DNA from: Flavobacterium antarcticum DSM 19726
GTDB taxonomy: Bacteria; Bacteroidota; Bacteroidia; Flavobacteriales; Flavobacteriaceae
Assembly: GCF_000419685.1 (NCBI RefSeq)
Contig: NZ_ATTM01000006.1
Coordinates: 236,581-300,580 of the forward strand
DNA length: 64,000 nt
Direction: 5' to 3'
The translations under genes and the position numbers were made by a program. The notes below the pieces were generated by a model, which ran no database searches, was not told the DNA's origin, and saw nothing but the letters and a program-made list of their open reading frames with translations. Below, piece after piece: positions 17,472 through 26,214 of this stretch (its first letter is position 1; every line of letters begins with the position of its first letter).

Positions 17472-18638
17472 TTATTCTTCTATTTGTTGTTGAAATTTGG
17501 TTCGTTTACTTCCTTCGTAAATCTCATATTTCACTAATCTTGCTTCAAGACTTCCGTTGAATAATTTGATTTTTCTAGAAGGTTTCAAACCTACAAATTT
17601 CAATGCTTCTAAATTTGCCGTAATAAACCAAGCTTCAGTTCCAGGATAATTTTGTTTGAACGTATCTCCAATTTCTCTGTAGAAACGTTCCATTTCAATA
17701 TCTAATCGTTCGCCGTATGGTGGATTGAAAACCATGTGAAGCGGACCTTTTGTTTCCTTTTCAGTGTCGAAAAAATTGCGTTCTGAGATTTTTACATATT
17801 CGTCTAAATTCGCATTTGCAATATTGTCTTTCGCTTTCAAAACAGCTGAAGGTGCTTTGTCGTAACCAATCATGCTGTAATTAAATTCGCGTACTCTTTT
17901 CAAAAGTGAATCTACAATTTGGTCAAATAAATCATTGTCCCAATCGTTCCATTTTTCAAAAGCAAACTCTTTTCGGTTGATGTTTGCTGGAATATTACAA
18001 GCAATCATCGCGGCTTCTGCCAAAATTGTTCCTGAACCACACATTGGGTCGATGAAATCACTCTTACCTTCCCAACCTGAAAGCATCAACATTCCTGCTG
18101 CTAAAACTTCGTTGATTGGTGCAATATTCGTCGCCGTTCTGTATCCTCTTTGATGCAATGAATTACCCGAAGTGTCTAAAGCGACAGAAACTTGCTCTTT
18201 ATCAATGTGAATATTAATTCTCAAATCGGGATATTGCTTGTCAATACTTGGACGTTGACCTGTTCGCGTACGAAATTGGTCCACAATGGCATCTTTACAT
18301 TTTTGCGCCACAAATTCGGTATGATTGAAACGGTCTGAATGCACGGTCGCGTCGATTACAAAAGTCTGATTTGCATTGATATATTTCGACCAGTTTACAC
18401 CTTGAATTCCTTTATATAAGGTTTCCTCGTTTGTAGCACGGAAAAAATAAATAGGTTTTAGAATTTTCAAAGCTGTTCTCAAGGCAAAATTCGCTTTATA
18501 CATAAAGCCTTTATCTCCTTTGAAAGTCACCACGCGAACACCTTGTTCTACATCTTGAGCTCCTAATTGTTGGAGTTCTTTTGCTAATATATCTTCAAAG
18601 CCAAAAAAGGTCTTGGCCACCATTCTAAAATTTTCCAT
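17472..18638 (-). CDS. THUMP-domain RNA methyltransferase (RlmL/YpsC type)
   Basis: I chose the ATG at 18638 (MENFRMVAKTF). The longer frame from 18803 would run through the divergent neighbour's start and its promoter. The 388-residue protein has an N-terminal ferredoxin-like and THUMP region (about 1-155) and a Rossmann domain with DPMCGSGTILAEAA and the target-amine motif NPPYGERLD. That pair defines guanine-N2 methyltransferases acting on 23S rRNA, like the N-terminal half of E. coli RlmL and Bacillus YpsC. The exact base is not decidable here. Confidence 0.88.
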   Translation of the reverse strand: MENFRMVAKTFFGFEDILAKELQQLGAQDVEQGVRVVTFKGDKGFMYKANFALRTALKILKPIYFFRATNEETLYKGIQGVNWSKYINANQTFVIDATVHSDRFNHTEFVAQKCKDAIVDQFRTRTGQRPSIDKQYPDLRINIHIDKEQVSVALDTSGNSLHQRGYRTATNIAPINEVLAAGMLMLSGWEGKSDFIDPMCGSGTILAEAAMIACNIPANINRKEFAFEKWNDWDNDLFDQIVDSLLKRVREFNYSMIGYDKAPSAVLKAKDNIANANLDEYVKISERNFFDTEKETKGPLHMVFNPPYGERLDIEMERFYREIGDTFKQNYPGTEAWFITANLEALKFVGLKPSRKIKLFNGSLEARLVKYEIYEGSKRTKFQQQIEE

Positions 18639-18691
18639 ACTCAAATTGCCCAAAAGGGAAACTGTTTTAATTATATTCTGCAAAAATAGAC

Positions 18692-18699
18692 TAAATTTG
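18692..18699 (+). promoter_or_regulatory. -7 box TAAATTTG upstream of a methyltransferase gene
   Basis: It fits TAnnTTTG, 27 bp before the ATG at 18727, in the 88-bp divergent gap. No good -33 TTG was found. Confidence 0.4.
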
Positions 18700-18726
18700 C
18701 AGACTTGAATTAATTGAAATCGATAA

Positions 18727-19491
18727 ATGTCTAAATTACCCCATTCAGAATCTATAAATACGAATTCTACTGCCGAAAGTTGGTTCGCATCTTGGTTTGA
18801 CACTCCTTATTACCACATTTTATACAAAGATAGAGACGATAAGGAAGCGCAAATGTTTATGGAAAATATTGTGCACTACTTAAATTTGCCTGAAGAAGCT
18901 AAAATTTTGGATTTGGCCTGCGGAAAAGGAAGACATTCCATCTACTTAAACGAAATGGGTTTTGATGTTACGGGTGCTGATTTATCTGAAAACAGCATTG
19001 CCGAAGCAAAAAGATTCGAAAACGATAAATTGCATTTTGAAGTGCACGACATGCGTGAAAAATGCAACGAGAAGTACGATGCGATTTTAAATCTATTCAC
19101 TAGTTTTGGTTATTTCGAAAATGAGGAAGACAACTTTAAAACTTTGAAATCAATTCACGATAGTCTGACCGAATACGGTTTTGCCGTTATTGACTTTATG
19201 AATGTGCACACGGTGATTGAAAACCTTGTTGCTTCGGAAGTAAAAACTGTGGACGGAATTGACTTTCACATTAAAAGAAAAGTTGTGGACGGTTATATTT
19301 TGAAAGAAATTGACTTTGAAGATAAAGGCGAAACTTATCATTTTACAGAAAAAGTTCGGGCGTTAACCTTGGAAGATTTCGAAAAAATGATGGAAGAAGC
19401 AGGTATTTATTTGTTGGATACTTTTGGAGATTACAAGTTGAAAAAGTTTTACAAAAGTCAAAGTGAACGATTAATTATGCTTTTTAAATAG
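18727..19491 (+). CDS. Class I SAM-dependent methyltransferase
   Basis: 254 residues. The SAM-binding motif ILDLACGKGRHSIYLNEMGF (about 59-78) is followed by the acidic motif II (VTGADLS) and the methyltransferase_25-like core (YDAILNLFTSFGYF). A C-terminal beta-rich region (FHIKRKVVDGYILKEIDF) is typical of small-molecule methyltransferases of this group. The substrate is unknown. It is divergent from the THUMP methyltransferase gene with a short shared regulatory gap, and the next gene on its strand begins ~100 bp later. Confidence 0.85.
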   Translation: MSKLPHSESINTNSTAESWFASWFDTPYYHILYKDRDDKEAQMFMENIVHYLNLPEEAKILDLACGKGRHSIYLNEMGFDVTGADLSENSIAEAKRFENDKLHFEVHDMREKCNEKYDAILNLFTSFGYFENEEDNFKTLKSIHDSLTEYGFAVIDFMNVHTVIENLVASEVKTVDGIDFHIKRKVVDGYILKEIDFEDKGETYHFTEKVRALTLEDFEKMMEEAGIYLLDTFGDYKLKKFYKSQSERLIMLFK

Positions 19492-19595
19492 AGTAAAGAG
19501 AATAGAGTAAAGAATTAAGAATATAGAGAATAGATTTTAGAGGACTTTTAAATCTAGAAGCTAACCCTTCATTTAAATACTATTTTGCAGACTAA

Positions 19596-20303
19596 ATGAG
19601 TTACATACTTCCCTTATTATCGGTTTTAATTGGTTACGGAATTGCCTTTTTTTTAAAACCAAAAAAGAAGAACAACTTAAAGCTTTTGATGGCTTTTAGT
19701 GGTTCGTTTTTACTTTCACTTACCGTAATGCATTTGCTTCCTGAAGTGTATCATACCGCTGAACATGCTCATGAGCAAACTTCTGTTGGAATTTTCATCA
19801 TGCTGGGAATTCTGTTCCAGATCATTTTAGAATTTTTCTCAAAAGGTGCGGAACACGGTCACGTTCACACGCATGATACTTTTGAAAAAACACCTTGGTT
19901 GCTGTTCATAAGTTTGTGTATTCACGCTTATTTAGAAGGATTTCCTGTTAGCAATTTACCTGATTTAGCTTGGGGAATTGCGATTCACCACTTGCCTATT
20001 GCAGTTATTTTAACTTCTTTTTTCTTGAACACCAAGTTAAGCAAAACTACCATTTTCCTTTTCATGATTGTGTTTGCATTGATGACACCTTTAGGAACTT
20101 TGACAGCTTCTTATGCAACATTTTTGGAACCCTATCACGCTCAAATTACTGCTGTTGTAATTGGAATTTTATTTCACATATCATCAACAATTATCTTTGA
20201 AAGCAGCGAAAACCACAAGTTTAATTTGGCCAAATTGTCAATGATTGCTATTGGAATTGTATTTGCGTACTTTTTAGGAATTGAGGTAACACATGTGCAC
20301 TAA
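19596..20303 (+). CDS. ZIP-family divalent metal transporter
   Basis: 235 residues with about seven or eight membrane segments. The metal-path signature is present: HLLPEVYHT (first His motif), the His-rich loop GAEHGHVHTHD, IHAYLEGFPV and IAIHHLPIAVIL, the latter two being the conserved helix IV/V motifs of ZIP proteins. Zinc or iron uptake is the expected role. It ends with HVH. It is separate from the following murQ operon (53-bp gap) but could be read into it. Confidence 0.88.
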   Translation: MSYILPLLSVLIGYGIAFFLKPKKKNNLKLLMAFSGSFLLSLTVMHLLPEVYHTAEHAHEQTSVGIFIMLGILFQIILEFFSKGAEHGHVHTHDTFEKTPWLLFISLCIHAYLEGFPVSNLPDLAWGIAIHHLPIAVILTSFFLNTKLSKTTIFLFMIVFALMTPLGTLTASYATFLEPYHAQITAVVIGILFHISSTIIFESSENHKFNLAKLSMIAIGIVFAYFLGIEVTHVH

Positions 20304-20356
20304 ATCGGACAGAATTAAGTAACTTTGATCATTCGAAAATTAATTTTCATAACCGA

Positions 20357-21172
20357 ATGACTTTCATCAAAACGACTGAACAATCCTCTGCTTTCGACCA
20401 TCTTGAAACGATGTCGGTTGCTGAATTGCTTTCCAATATTAACAAAGAAGATCAATCTGTACCTTTTGCAGTTGAAAAAGCATTGCCTCAAATTGAACTT
20501 TTGGTTACCCAAATTGTTTTCAAATTACAAAATGGCGGAAGGTTATTCTACATTGGAGCAGGAACTTCTGGTCGCATGGGAATTTTAGATGCTTCGGAAT
20601 GTCCGCCTACTTTTGGTGTGCCTTTTGACTTGGTCAACGGAATTATTGCAGGAGGCGATTTGGCCATTCGAAAAGCAGTAGAACGTGCAGAAGACAATAC
20701 AAATCAGGCTTGGATTGATTTGCAACAGCACAATATTTCAAATAAAGATATCGTTATTGGAATTGCCGCATCGGGAACAACTCCTTATGTGATTGGCGGT
20801 TTGCAGAAATGCAATGAAAACCAAATTACCACCGGAAGTATTTCGTGTAATGCGAGAAGTCCGCTTTCTCTAACCGCACAATTTCCAATTGAAGTAATTG
20901 TAGGTCCTGAATTTGTCACAGGAAGTTCTCGAATGAAAGCCGGAACAGCTCAAAAATTAGTATTGAACATGATTTCAACTGCAACGATGATTCGTCTGGG
21001 AAAAGTCAAAGGAAATAAAATGGTCGACATGCAATTGAGCAACGACAAACTTGTGGAACGCGGCATTCAAATGATTATAGCAGAAATAAACGTTTCTCAC
21101 GCAGCAGCAAAAACACTTTTATTAGAAAACGGTAGCGTACGAAATGCAGTAAACGCTTACCTTAAATTATAA
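20357..21172 (+). CDS. murQ: N-acetylmuramic acid 6-phosphate etherase
   Basis: 271 residues in one SIS domain. Motifs IGAGTSGRMGILDASECPPT (66-85), GIAASGTTPYVIGGL and GSSRMKAGTAQK match MurQ, which cleaves the lactyl ether of MurNAc-6-phosphate during cell-wall recycling. The catalytic Glu in ASECPPTF is present. Slightly shorter than E. coli MurQ (298), as is common in this group. It is the first gene of a tight four-gene run (3-bp gap, overlap, 7-bp gap). Confidence 0.92.
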   Translation: MTFIKTTEQSSAFDHLETMSVAELLSNINKEDQSVPFAVEKALPQIELLVTQIVFKLQNGGRLFYIGAGTSGRMGILDASECPPTFGVPFDLVNGIIAGGDLAIRKAVERAEDNTNQAWIDLQQHNISNKDIVIGIAASGTTPYVIGGLQKCNENQITTGSISCNARSPLSLTAQFPIEVIVGPEFVTGSSRMKAGTAQKLVLNMISTATMIRLGKVKGNKMVDMQLSNDKLVERGIQMIIAEINVSHAAAKTLLLENGSVRNAVNAYLKL

Positions 21173-21175
21173 ATT

Positions 21176-21400
21176 ATGGCAACAGATAAACAAACCTTAA
21201 ATCGCGGAATCGTCTTTATGGCGTGTGCTTTACCACTGATGTTTATTGGTCCAGCAGTGATTCACTTTGCTTTTATCAATAAAATGCAATCTACATACTT
21301 GCTTATTTTAGCACTCGGGATTATAATGTGCATCGGCGGCGTTGTTTTGGCTTTTAAAGGTTTACTTAAAATTATGAATAGTTTATTTAAGTCCGAATGA
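21176..21400 (+). CDS. DUF6095 small membrane protein
   Basis: 74 residues with two membrane helices (about 12-33 and 40-63) and short polar ends. It starts 3 bp after murQ and overlaps the next gene by 4 bp (ATGA), so it is translated within the same operon. The constant association with murQ in flavobacteria suggests a cell-wall-recycling or envelope role, which is inference. Confidence 0.75.
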   Translation: MATDKQTLNRGIVFMACALPLMFIGPAVIHFAFINKMQSTYLLILALGIIMCIGGVVLAFKGLLKIMNSLFKSE

Positions 21401-21969
21401 AAGAACTACTTCACTTGCACAAAACCTTTGAAAAGGTCGTTTACACCGGACAAAAAGTCGCGTCACGGGAATTTGAAAATTGCGTATTTAAAGATTGTGA
21501 TTTTTCGAATACCACATTTCTATCAAGCTCTTTTATGGATTGCGAATTCATCGATTGCAACTTATCTATGTTGGAATTACCTGGCTCTAGTTTAAAAAAT
21601 GTTACGTTTAAAAACTGTAAGTTATTGGGTATTAATTTTGAAAATTGCGACGACTTTCTTTTTCAGGTTTACTTTGAAAACTGCTTTTTAGATTTCGCTT
21701 CGTTCAACAATAAAAAGATGCCTAAAACGAAGTTTGTAAATTGTTCGCTTCGGGAAACGTCTTTTGTGGGATCGCACTTAAAGCAATCGACTTTTGAAAA
21801 ATGTGACTTACAAGGAGCGATTTTCAACGAAAGTGATTTAACCGAATGCAATTTCACAACCGCAAACAATTACCAAATCGATCCGCAATTTAATTTATTG
21901 AAAAAAGCACGCTTTAGTTTGCAAGGCATTCCGGGTTTATTAGAAAAATACGATATTAAAATTATTTAG
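21397..21969 (+). CDS. Pentapeptide-repeat protein
   Basis: 190 residues made almost wholly of A(D/N)LXX-type pentapeptides with central F or L (FENCVFKDCDFSNTTF, FEKCDLQGAIFNESDLTECN), giving a right-handed quadrilateral beta-helix of about 8 coils. Cysteines are frequent at inner positions. The length and two-block layout with an interrupted loop resemble McbG and Qnr, DNA mimics that protect gyrase. Many other members have no such role. It is in an operon with murQ, which does not favour the gyrase idea. Confidence 0.85.
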   Translation: MKELLHLHKTFEKVVYTGQKVASREFENCVFKDCDFSNTTFLSSSFMDCEFIDCNLSMLELPGSSLKNVTFKNCKLLGINFENCDDFLFQVYFENCFLDFASFNNKKMPKTKFVNCSLRETSFVGSHLKQSTFEKCDLQGAIFNESDLTECNFTTANNYQIDPQFNLLKKARFSLQGIPGLLEKYDIKII

Positions 21970-21976
21970 CATACTC

Positions 21977-22354
21977 ATGAAAAAAATCATTCCTTTCTTC
22001 TTACTTCTTGGACTTGTTTCTTGTTTTGAAACTCCAGCTCGCGAATGCAAAGATTTCAAAACCGGTAAATTCAAGTTTGAACACGAAATTGACGGTGTCG
22101 TAAAAAGCACGACTTTCACCCGAACGGAGAATCAAGAAATCGATTTTTACGAAGGAAAATCGGATACGTCATCGATTCGCTGGATTAACGATTGCGAATA
22201 CATTATTCAAAAAATTAATCCGAAAAATATGGCCGAAAAGAAAGCAGTTTCGATTAAGATTTTGAGTACGACCAAAGACAGCTACATGTTTGAATTTAAC
22301 GTCGTGGGAAGTCCAGAAAAACAAACTGGAACGGTCACTAAAATAAATGATTAA
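21977..22354 (+). CDS. Small lipoprotein, 125 residues
   Basis: The signal peptide ends in the lipobox LVSCF (C16). The mature part is ~110 residues with two cysteines (C24 region ECKDF and DCEYI) and alternating strands. It has no enzymatic motif. Proteins like this in flavobacteria have at times been mislabelled as a topoisomerase subunit; nothing here supports that. Last gene of the murQ run, followed by a hairpin. Confidence 0.75.
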   Translation: MKKIIPFFLLLGLVSCFETPARECKDFKTGKFKFEHEIDGVVKSTTFTRTENQEIDFYEGKSDTSSIRWINDCEYIIQKINPKNMAEKKAVSIKILSTTKDSYMFEFNVVGSPEKQTGTVTKIND

Positions 22355-22356
22355 AG

Positions 22357-22388
22357 AAAATGTTCGCTAGTAGCGGACATTTTTTTTT
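22357..22388 (+). terminator. Intrinsic terminator of the murQ run
   Basis: A 12-bp stem (22357-22368 with 22372-22383, one G-U pair) with a 3-base loop, running into a T-tract. Confidence 0.75.
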
Positions 22389-22720
22389 GGTACTTCATGT
22401 CGCCGCGGTTGCAACCGCAGCCAATGTTCTGCTAATTTTGTGGTTGAATGCATAGTATTGCAGTGACTCTTGTCTTGCTGATTTCTATTTCAGCATCTGA
22501 CTTTTATAGGTGAGATTTTGAAATAAAATCCTTCATACATGCTAAATTAAATCTGACGAATTTCCTTTCTAATAATCCGTGTGAATTATTGCAATCTGTG
22601 TGAAAAATAAACACTATACGTAACTAAAACATTCTGATTTCATTAACAATCTATTTCCAAGTTAAATGTATTTTTACACAAAAATTCGAAATTTCAAACC
22701 ACTAATTACATTTTACTTTT
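22389..22720. other. Gene-free stretch before terC
   Basis: 332 bp with no gene. It holds a perfect 14-bp GC-rich palindrome (GCGGTTGCAACCGC, 22405-22418) and a degenerate copy of a 'TGTGTGAATT' intergenic motif at about 22579-22608. No riboswitch fold such as yybP-ykoY could be made out. Confidence 0.5.
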
Positions 22721-23500
22721 ATGGAAGTATTTTTACAGCCGGACGCTTGGATTGCCCTATTAACATTGACATTCTTGGAAATAATTCTTGGAATTGACAA
22801 CATTATTTTCATCTCGATTGTTACGGGAAAATTACCCGTGGAACAAAGAAAACGCGCGACTCGTATTGGATTATTTTTAGCGATGTTTATGCGAATTGCA
22901 TTGCTCTTTGGAATCACGTTGTTAATTGCTATGAAAGAACCTTGGTTTTCTTTTGATTGGGGTTGGTTCAGCGGTAACATTACCGGTCAAGCGATGATTT
23001 TATTAGCTGGAGGATTATTTCTGATTTACAAAAGTACCAACGAAATACGCGAAAAAGTGGACCACAAAGGACATGAGGAAGCGACCTTAAAAAGTTCAGC
23101 GACAAAGTCTTTTGGAAATGTGATTTTTCAAATCTTATTAATTGACTTAATATTCTCGGTTGACTCTATTTTAACGGCAGTTGGAATGACAAATGGCGTT
23201 CAAGGCGCTTTATATATCATGATTACGGCTGTAGTAATTTCAGTTGCTGTAATGATGTTGTTTGCAGTTCCTGTAGGGAATTTTGTAAATGCTAATCCAT
23301 CAATTCAAATATTAGGTTTGGCTTTCTTAATTTTAATTGGATTTATGCTAATTACCGAAAGCATGCATTTATCAGACGCAGAATTAATAGGCGAAAAAGT
23401 GGGAGCGGTTCCAAAAGGCTATCTCTACTTTGCTATAGCATTTTCGCTAGCGGTTGAAATGTTGAATATGCGAATGAATAAAAAGAAAGTAGCTTCATAA
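22721..23500 (+). CDS. TerC-family integral membrane protein
   Basis: 259 residues with seven to nine membrane segments. The TerC signature is clear: LEIILGIDNIIFISIVTGKL near the N-terminus and LLIDLIFSVDSILTAVGMT in the middle, each with the membrane-embedded Asp (DN and SVDS) thought to carry metal. Members export Mn2+ or load metal into exoenzymes; tellurite resistance is one outcome. No ter operon is nearby, so a housekeeping Mn role is more likely. The C-terminus is short and lacks CBS domains. Confidence 0.9.
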   Translation: MEVFLQPDAWIALLTLTFLEIILGIDNIIFISIVTGKLPVEQRKRATRIGLFLAMFMRIALLFGITLLIAMKEPWFSFDWGWFSGNITGQAMILLAGGLFLIYKSTNEIREKVDHKGHEEATLKSSATKSFGNVIFQILLIDLIFSVDSILTAVGMTNGVQGALYIMITAVVISVAVMMLFAVPVGNFVNANPSIQILGLAFLILIGFMLITESMHLSDAELIGEKVGAVPKGYLYFAIAFSLAVEMLNMRMNKKKVAS

Positions 23501-23528
23501 CAACATTTAAGCTAATTCATAAATAGAT

Positions 23529-23555
23529 AAAGCCACTTTAGAGTGGCTTTTTTTA
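23529..23555 (+). terminator. Intrinsic terminator of terC
   Basis: AAAGCCACT (23529-23537) pairs with AGTGGCTTT (23542-23550), a 4-base loop, then a T-tract. Confidence 0.8.
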
Positions 23556-23785
23556 TGCTTAAATGGATTACAATTTGTCAATCATAAGGTTTCAGACTGA
23601 ACTCAATATTGCAAGAATATAGTAAAGAAATCAAAGTCTTTCTTACCTCTAGAAATCATTTACGATAACCGCATCACGGATCATACACCACAATAATTGA
23701 TCAGTACCGCAAGTCTTATTTTATCTGTACCATAATTTAGAAAAGTATTTATAACCTAATACTTCCGTTCACTTTACGCCAAAAA
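23556..23785. other. Gene-free gap between two terminators
   Basis: Nothing recognisable was seen between the terC terminator and the terminator of the convergent lipoprotein gene. Together with the two hairpins the gene-free gap is 335 bp. Confidence 0.5.
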
Positions 23786-23816
23786 AAAACCCGATTGCTT
23801 TCACAAATCGGGTTTT
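23786..23816 (-). terminator. Intrinsic terminator of a lipoprotein gene
   Basis: AAAACCCGATT (23786-23796) pairs with AATCGGGTTTT (23806-23816), with a 9-base loop and flanking A-run that serves as the U-tract on the minus strand. Confidence 0.8.
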
Positions 23817-23835
23817 AAATTTTAATTGCTTAAAA

Positions 23836-24744
23836 TTATTTTTTGCTGTTCATTACTTTGATCAAGTTTGCTTTGATCTGAGCATTTGAAACTTTGTTAA
23901 CTGCATTAACATTTGCTTTTCCTGCACCTTGAGAAGCATTTGCAAAACCATAATCTCCGTGGAATTCACCTTTAGCAGTAGTATTGTCAGCCATAAGAAC
24001 TGAATAAGTAAATGCCCAAGTTCTAGCTGTTTCAGTATTCACAATGTTAGAAATATTCAGTGTAACGTTTGTAGTAACTTCTGTTGCTAAAACTTCTTCG
24101 TCGTTAAGAATAAGGTTTGCATCAAAAGCTTTCATTCCTGCGGCAGTATCAGCACTGTAAGCATAAGCTCCAGCAACTGGCCAATCAATGAACTCTGTAT
24201 CAACTTGAGCTGAAGTGAAATAAACGTAGGTATCATTTGGATATTCAGCAGCTTCGCCTTCACCAACTTCTTTGTAAGCATTTGCAACGAATACATTAAT
24301 ACTACCTGCTGTAGTACCTAAATAGTATAACATTGAGCCACTAGCTGTCTCGTAAGAAGTACCTCCTAAAACAAGTGAATTACTTGGAGCTGGAACAGCT
24401 TTAACGATAATTTCATTACTTGCTAATTCTAAACCATTAGTGTTTTTGTAAGTAGCTCTAATTGTAAAAGAACCTGGTGCCGTTGGCGTAAAAGTAGGAG
24501 AAGTTAATACTACGTTGTCCGCATAAAATTTAGTGTCTGCAGATGCAGTTACAATGTTGTTTTTATTGTCTGTCAAAACAAATGTAAACATTTCACCAAC
24601 TTGAACAGTTTCAACGTTCGATGATAAAATAACACTTGTTGCAGCATTTGGATCAGTAGCTGGTCCACTAGAATCATCATCACTTGAGCAAGAAGTGAAC
24701 GCTGTCATACTTGCTACGGCAAGAAATAAAAATAATTTTTTCAT
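23836..24744 (-). CDS. Surface lipoprotein with Ig-like domain
   Basis: 302 residues. The lipobox ends at C19 and is followed at once by SSDDDSS. The S-(D/E)3 pattern is the lipoprotein export signal described for Flavobacterium johnsoniae, so surface exposure is likely. Residues ~37-115 look like a bacterial Ig-like fold (SVILSSNVETVQVGEMFTF, then FTPTAPGSFTIRATYKN). The C-terminal ~180 residues hold many strands with Tyr and Thr and no catalytic motif, ending in a Lys/Asn-rich helix. Function unknown; adhesion or binding is a guess. Confidence 0.78.
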   Translation of the reverse strand: MKKLFLFLAVASMTAFTSCSSDDDSSGPATDPNAATSVILSSNVETVQVGEMFTFVLTDNKNNIVTASADTKFYADNVVLTSPTFTPTAPGSFTIRATYKNTNGLELASNEIIVKAVPAPSNSLVLGGTSYETASGSMLYYLGTTAGSINVFVANAYKEVGEGEAAEYPNDTYVYFTSAQVDTEFIDWPVAGAYAYSADTAAGMKAFDANLILNDEEVLATEVTTNVTLNISNIVNTETARTWAFTYSVLMADNTTAKGEFHGDYGFANASQGAGKANVNAVNKVSNAQIKANLIKVMNSKK

Positions 24745-24901
24745 AATAAGGATTTAAGGTTTTTAATTAATCCTGTAAAAATATCTTTTAAAAGCAATAC
24801 TGCAAAGAATTTAGTAAATATTTACCCCTATTTAACAAATCAGTCGTTTTTTGTACGTTTTTTTTGCGATATATACTGTTAGGGAAATAATTGATATTTT
24901 A

Positions 24902-26125
24902 CTATATTCCAATTTCAACTTGAAAACGCAAATACCAATCATTTATAGACTTCGCATTCAAGTATTGTGAAGTTTCATAACTTACCTCTGTTTGTAATTT
25001 AAAGGTATGTTCCCAAATATATTTAGTTAAACCCAAACTGTATTGTTTTACATGTGGCGTAAATTCGTGGATTTCTTTGTTGACGTGTTGCAACGAATAC
25101 CTTCCAATTACCTCATAATCTTTGTTGAAAATATAGCTCAACTGGTAGTCAAAACCATTTCCCACATACACATAATTAAAATCAGTAACATCTATAGGAT
25201 TAAAAGTCAAAGGATCCTCAGCTGCTGAACGCGACATAAAGCTCGACATGAACGACCAACCTTTGTATTTCAACATTGCGTCAAGAAAAACAGATTGCGT
25301 GGTTTTCTTTTCAAACAAATACGAACCTAACTGTCCTTGTGTTCGTTGTGAATTATTATTTTGATGAAAAGCACCTGAAAGCATCAATTTCGGTTTCTGT
25401 TCCCGAACGATATCACCTTCAAAGTAGCTGCCATTGTTTGTAAAAGCACCAAAAGGAAATAACTCCACTTTACCCGTTACAGCCACTCCGTCATCTGACT
25501 TTCCTGTAATATTTCGGCCTTCACCAGACGAAACTGCTGCTTTAAAATTATATGAGAATTTTTCTTTAAATTCATTTGTGTTGTGTATTTGAAATCCAAA
25601 ATCCCGATCAATCGTAAACTTGGCATTATTAATACTTCGATCTGTAAGTTGCAATGCTCCAGAGGAATTAACGCGTTGTCTGTTTCCTGGTAATTTAGTC
25701 TGACCAAAGCTGAAGTTCCAATGTTTATTAGGTCGGTAAAACACAACGGCATCCCGAATAATGTTGATATTTTCGCCGTCTTTTAACTCACCCACATCAC
25801 CTGGAGCAAATGATAATTGAATGGCATACAGGAATTTAGGATTTCCCACGTAACCGTCAAAACGCAAACGCAAACGCTTGATTTGGCCGTCATACCGTGG
25901 CTTTTGATCTTCAATGTCGTAATATGTAACACGGTTTTGCATTCGAAAACGAATATTCAATTGAAACAAACTGTCTGGTGACGTTAATCCCAAACCTTTA
26001 CCATAACTGTAGTACGGTAGCGTAGATAATTTTAAATCATTGTGCTCTTTTGACTGCAAGATGTCAACTTGAGCCTGATTATTCCAGTAAGAAAATAACA
26101 CGAGTAACAAAAATATTCTTTTCAT
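24902..26125 (-). CDS. Phosphate-selective-type porin (OprO/OprP family)
   Basis: 407 residues with a Sec signal (LLVLFSYWNNQAQ) and an outer-membrane barrel. Typical porin-O/P features are the early strand LFQLNIRFRMQNRVTYYD, the segment IKRLRLRFDGYVGNPKFLYA, LSFAPGDVG, and FSFGQTKLPGNRQRVNSSG. Phosphate or polyphosphate uptake is the family expectation, but many Bacteroidetes members have other substrates. It is divergent from prmA and followed on the same strand by a lipoprotein gene 157 bp away; no Pho-box was recognised. Confidence 0.85.
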   Translation of the reverse strand: MKRIFLLLVLFSYWNNQAQVDILQSKEHNDLKLSTLPYYSYGKGLGLTSPDSLFQLNIRFRMQNRVTYYDIEDQKPRYDGQIKRLRLRFDGYVGNPKFLYAIQLSFAPGDVGELKDGENINIIRDAVVFYRPNKHWNFSFGQTKLPGNRQRVNSSGALQLTDRSINNAKFTIDRDFGFQIHNTNEFKEKFSYNFKAAVSSGEGRNITGKSDDGVAVTGKVELFPFGAFTNNGSYFEGDIVREQKPKLMLSGAFHQNNNSQRTQGQLGSYLFEKKTTQSVFLDAMLKYKGWSFMSSFMSRSAAEDPLTFNPIDVTDFNYVYVGNGFDYQLSYIFNKDYEVIGRYSLQHVNKEIHEFTPHVKQYSLGLTKYIWEHTFKLQTEVSYETSQYLNAKSINDWYLRFQVEIGI

Positions 26126-26191
26126 ATATGTAAAATGTAAAGTTGTGGCAAACTTACTATTAATTTTATTTTCGATGTGTTACGATAGTGT

Positions 26192-26199
26192 TACCTTTG
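26192..26199 (+). promoter_or_regulatory. -7 box TACCTTTG for prmA-clpS
   Basis: It matches TAnnTTTG, 15 bp before the ATG at 26215. This position supports the internal ATG as the true prmA start, since the longer frame from 26188 would begin upstream of the box. Confidence 0.5.
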
Positions 26200-26214
26200 C
26201 AAAAATTTAAAGTT

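Noticed and set aside
17472..18803. Longer start for the THUMP methyltransferase (18803)
   Set aside because: It would overlap the divergent methyltransferase start and its -7 box; the ATG at 18638 starts a normal domain.
22389..22720. Manganese (yybP-ykoY) riboswitch before terC
   Set aside because: No matching conserved loops or paired stems were seen; only an unrelated palindrome.
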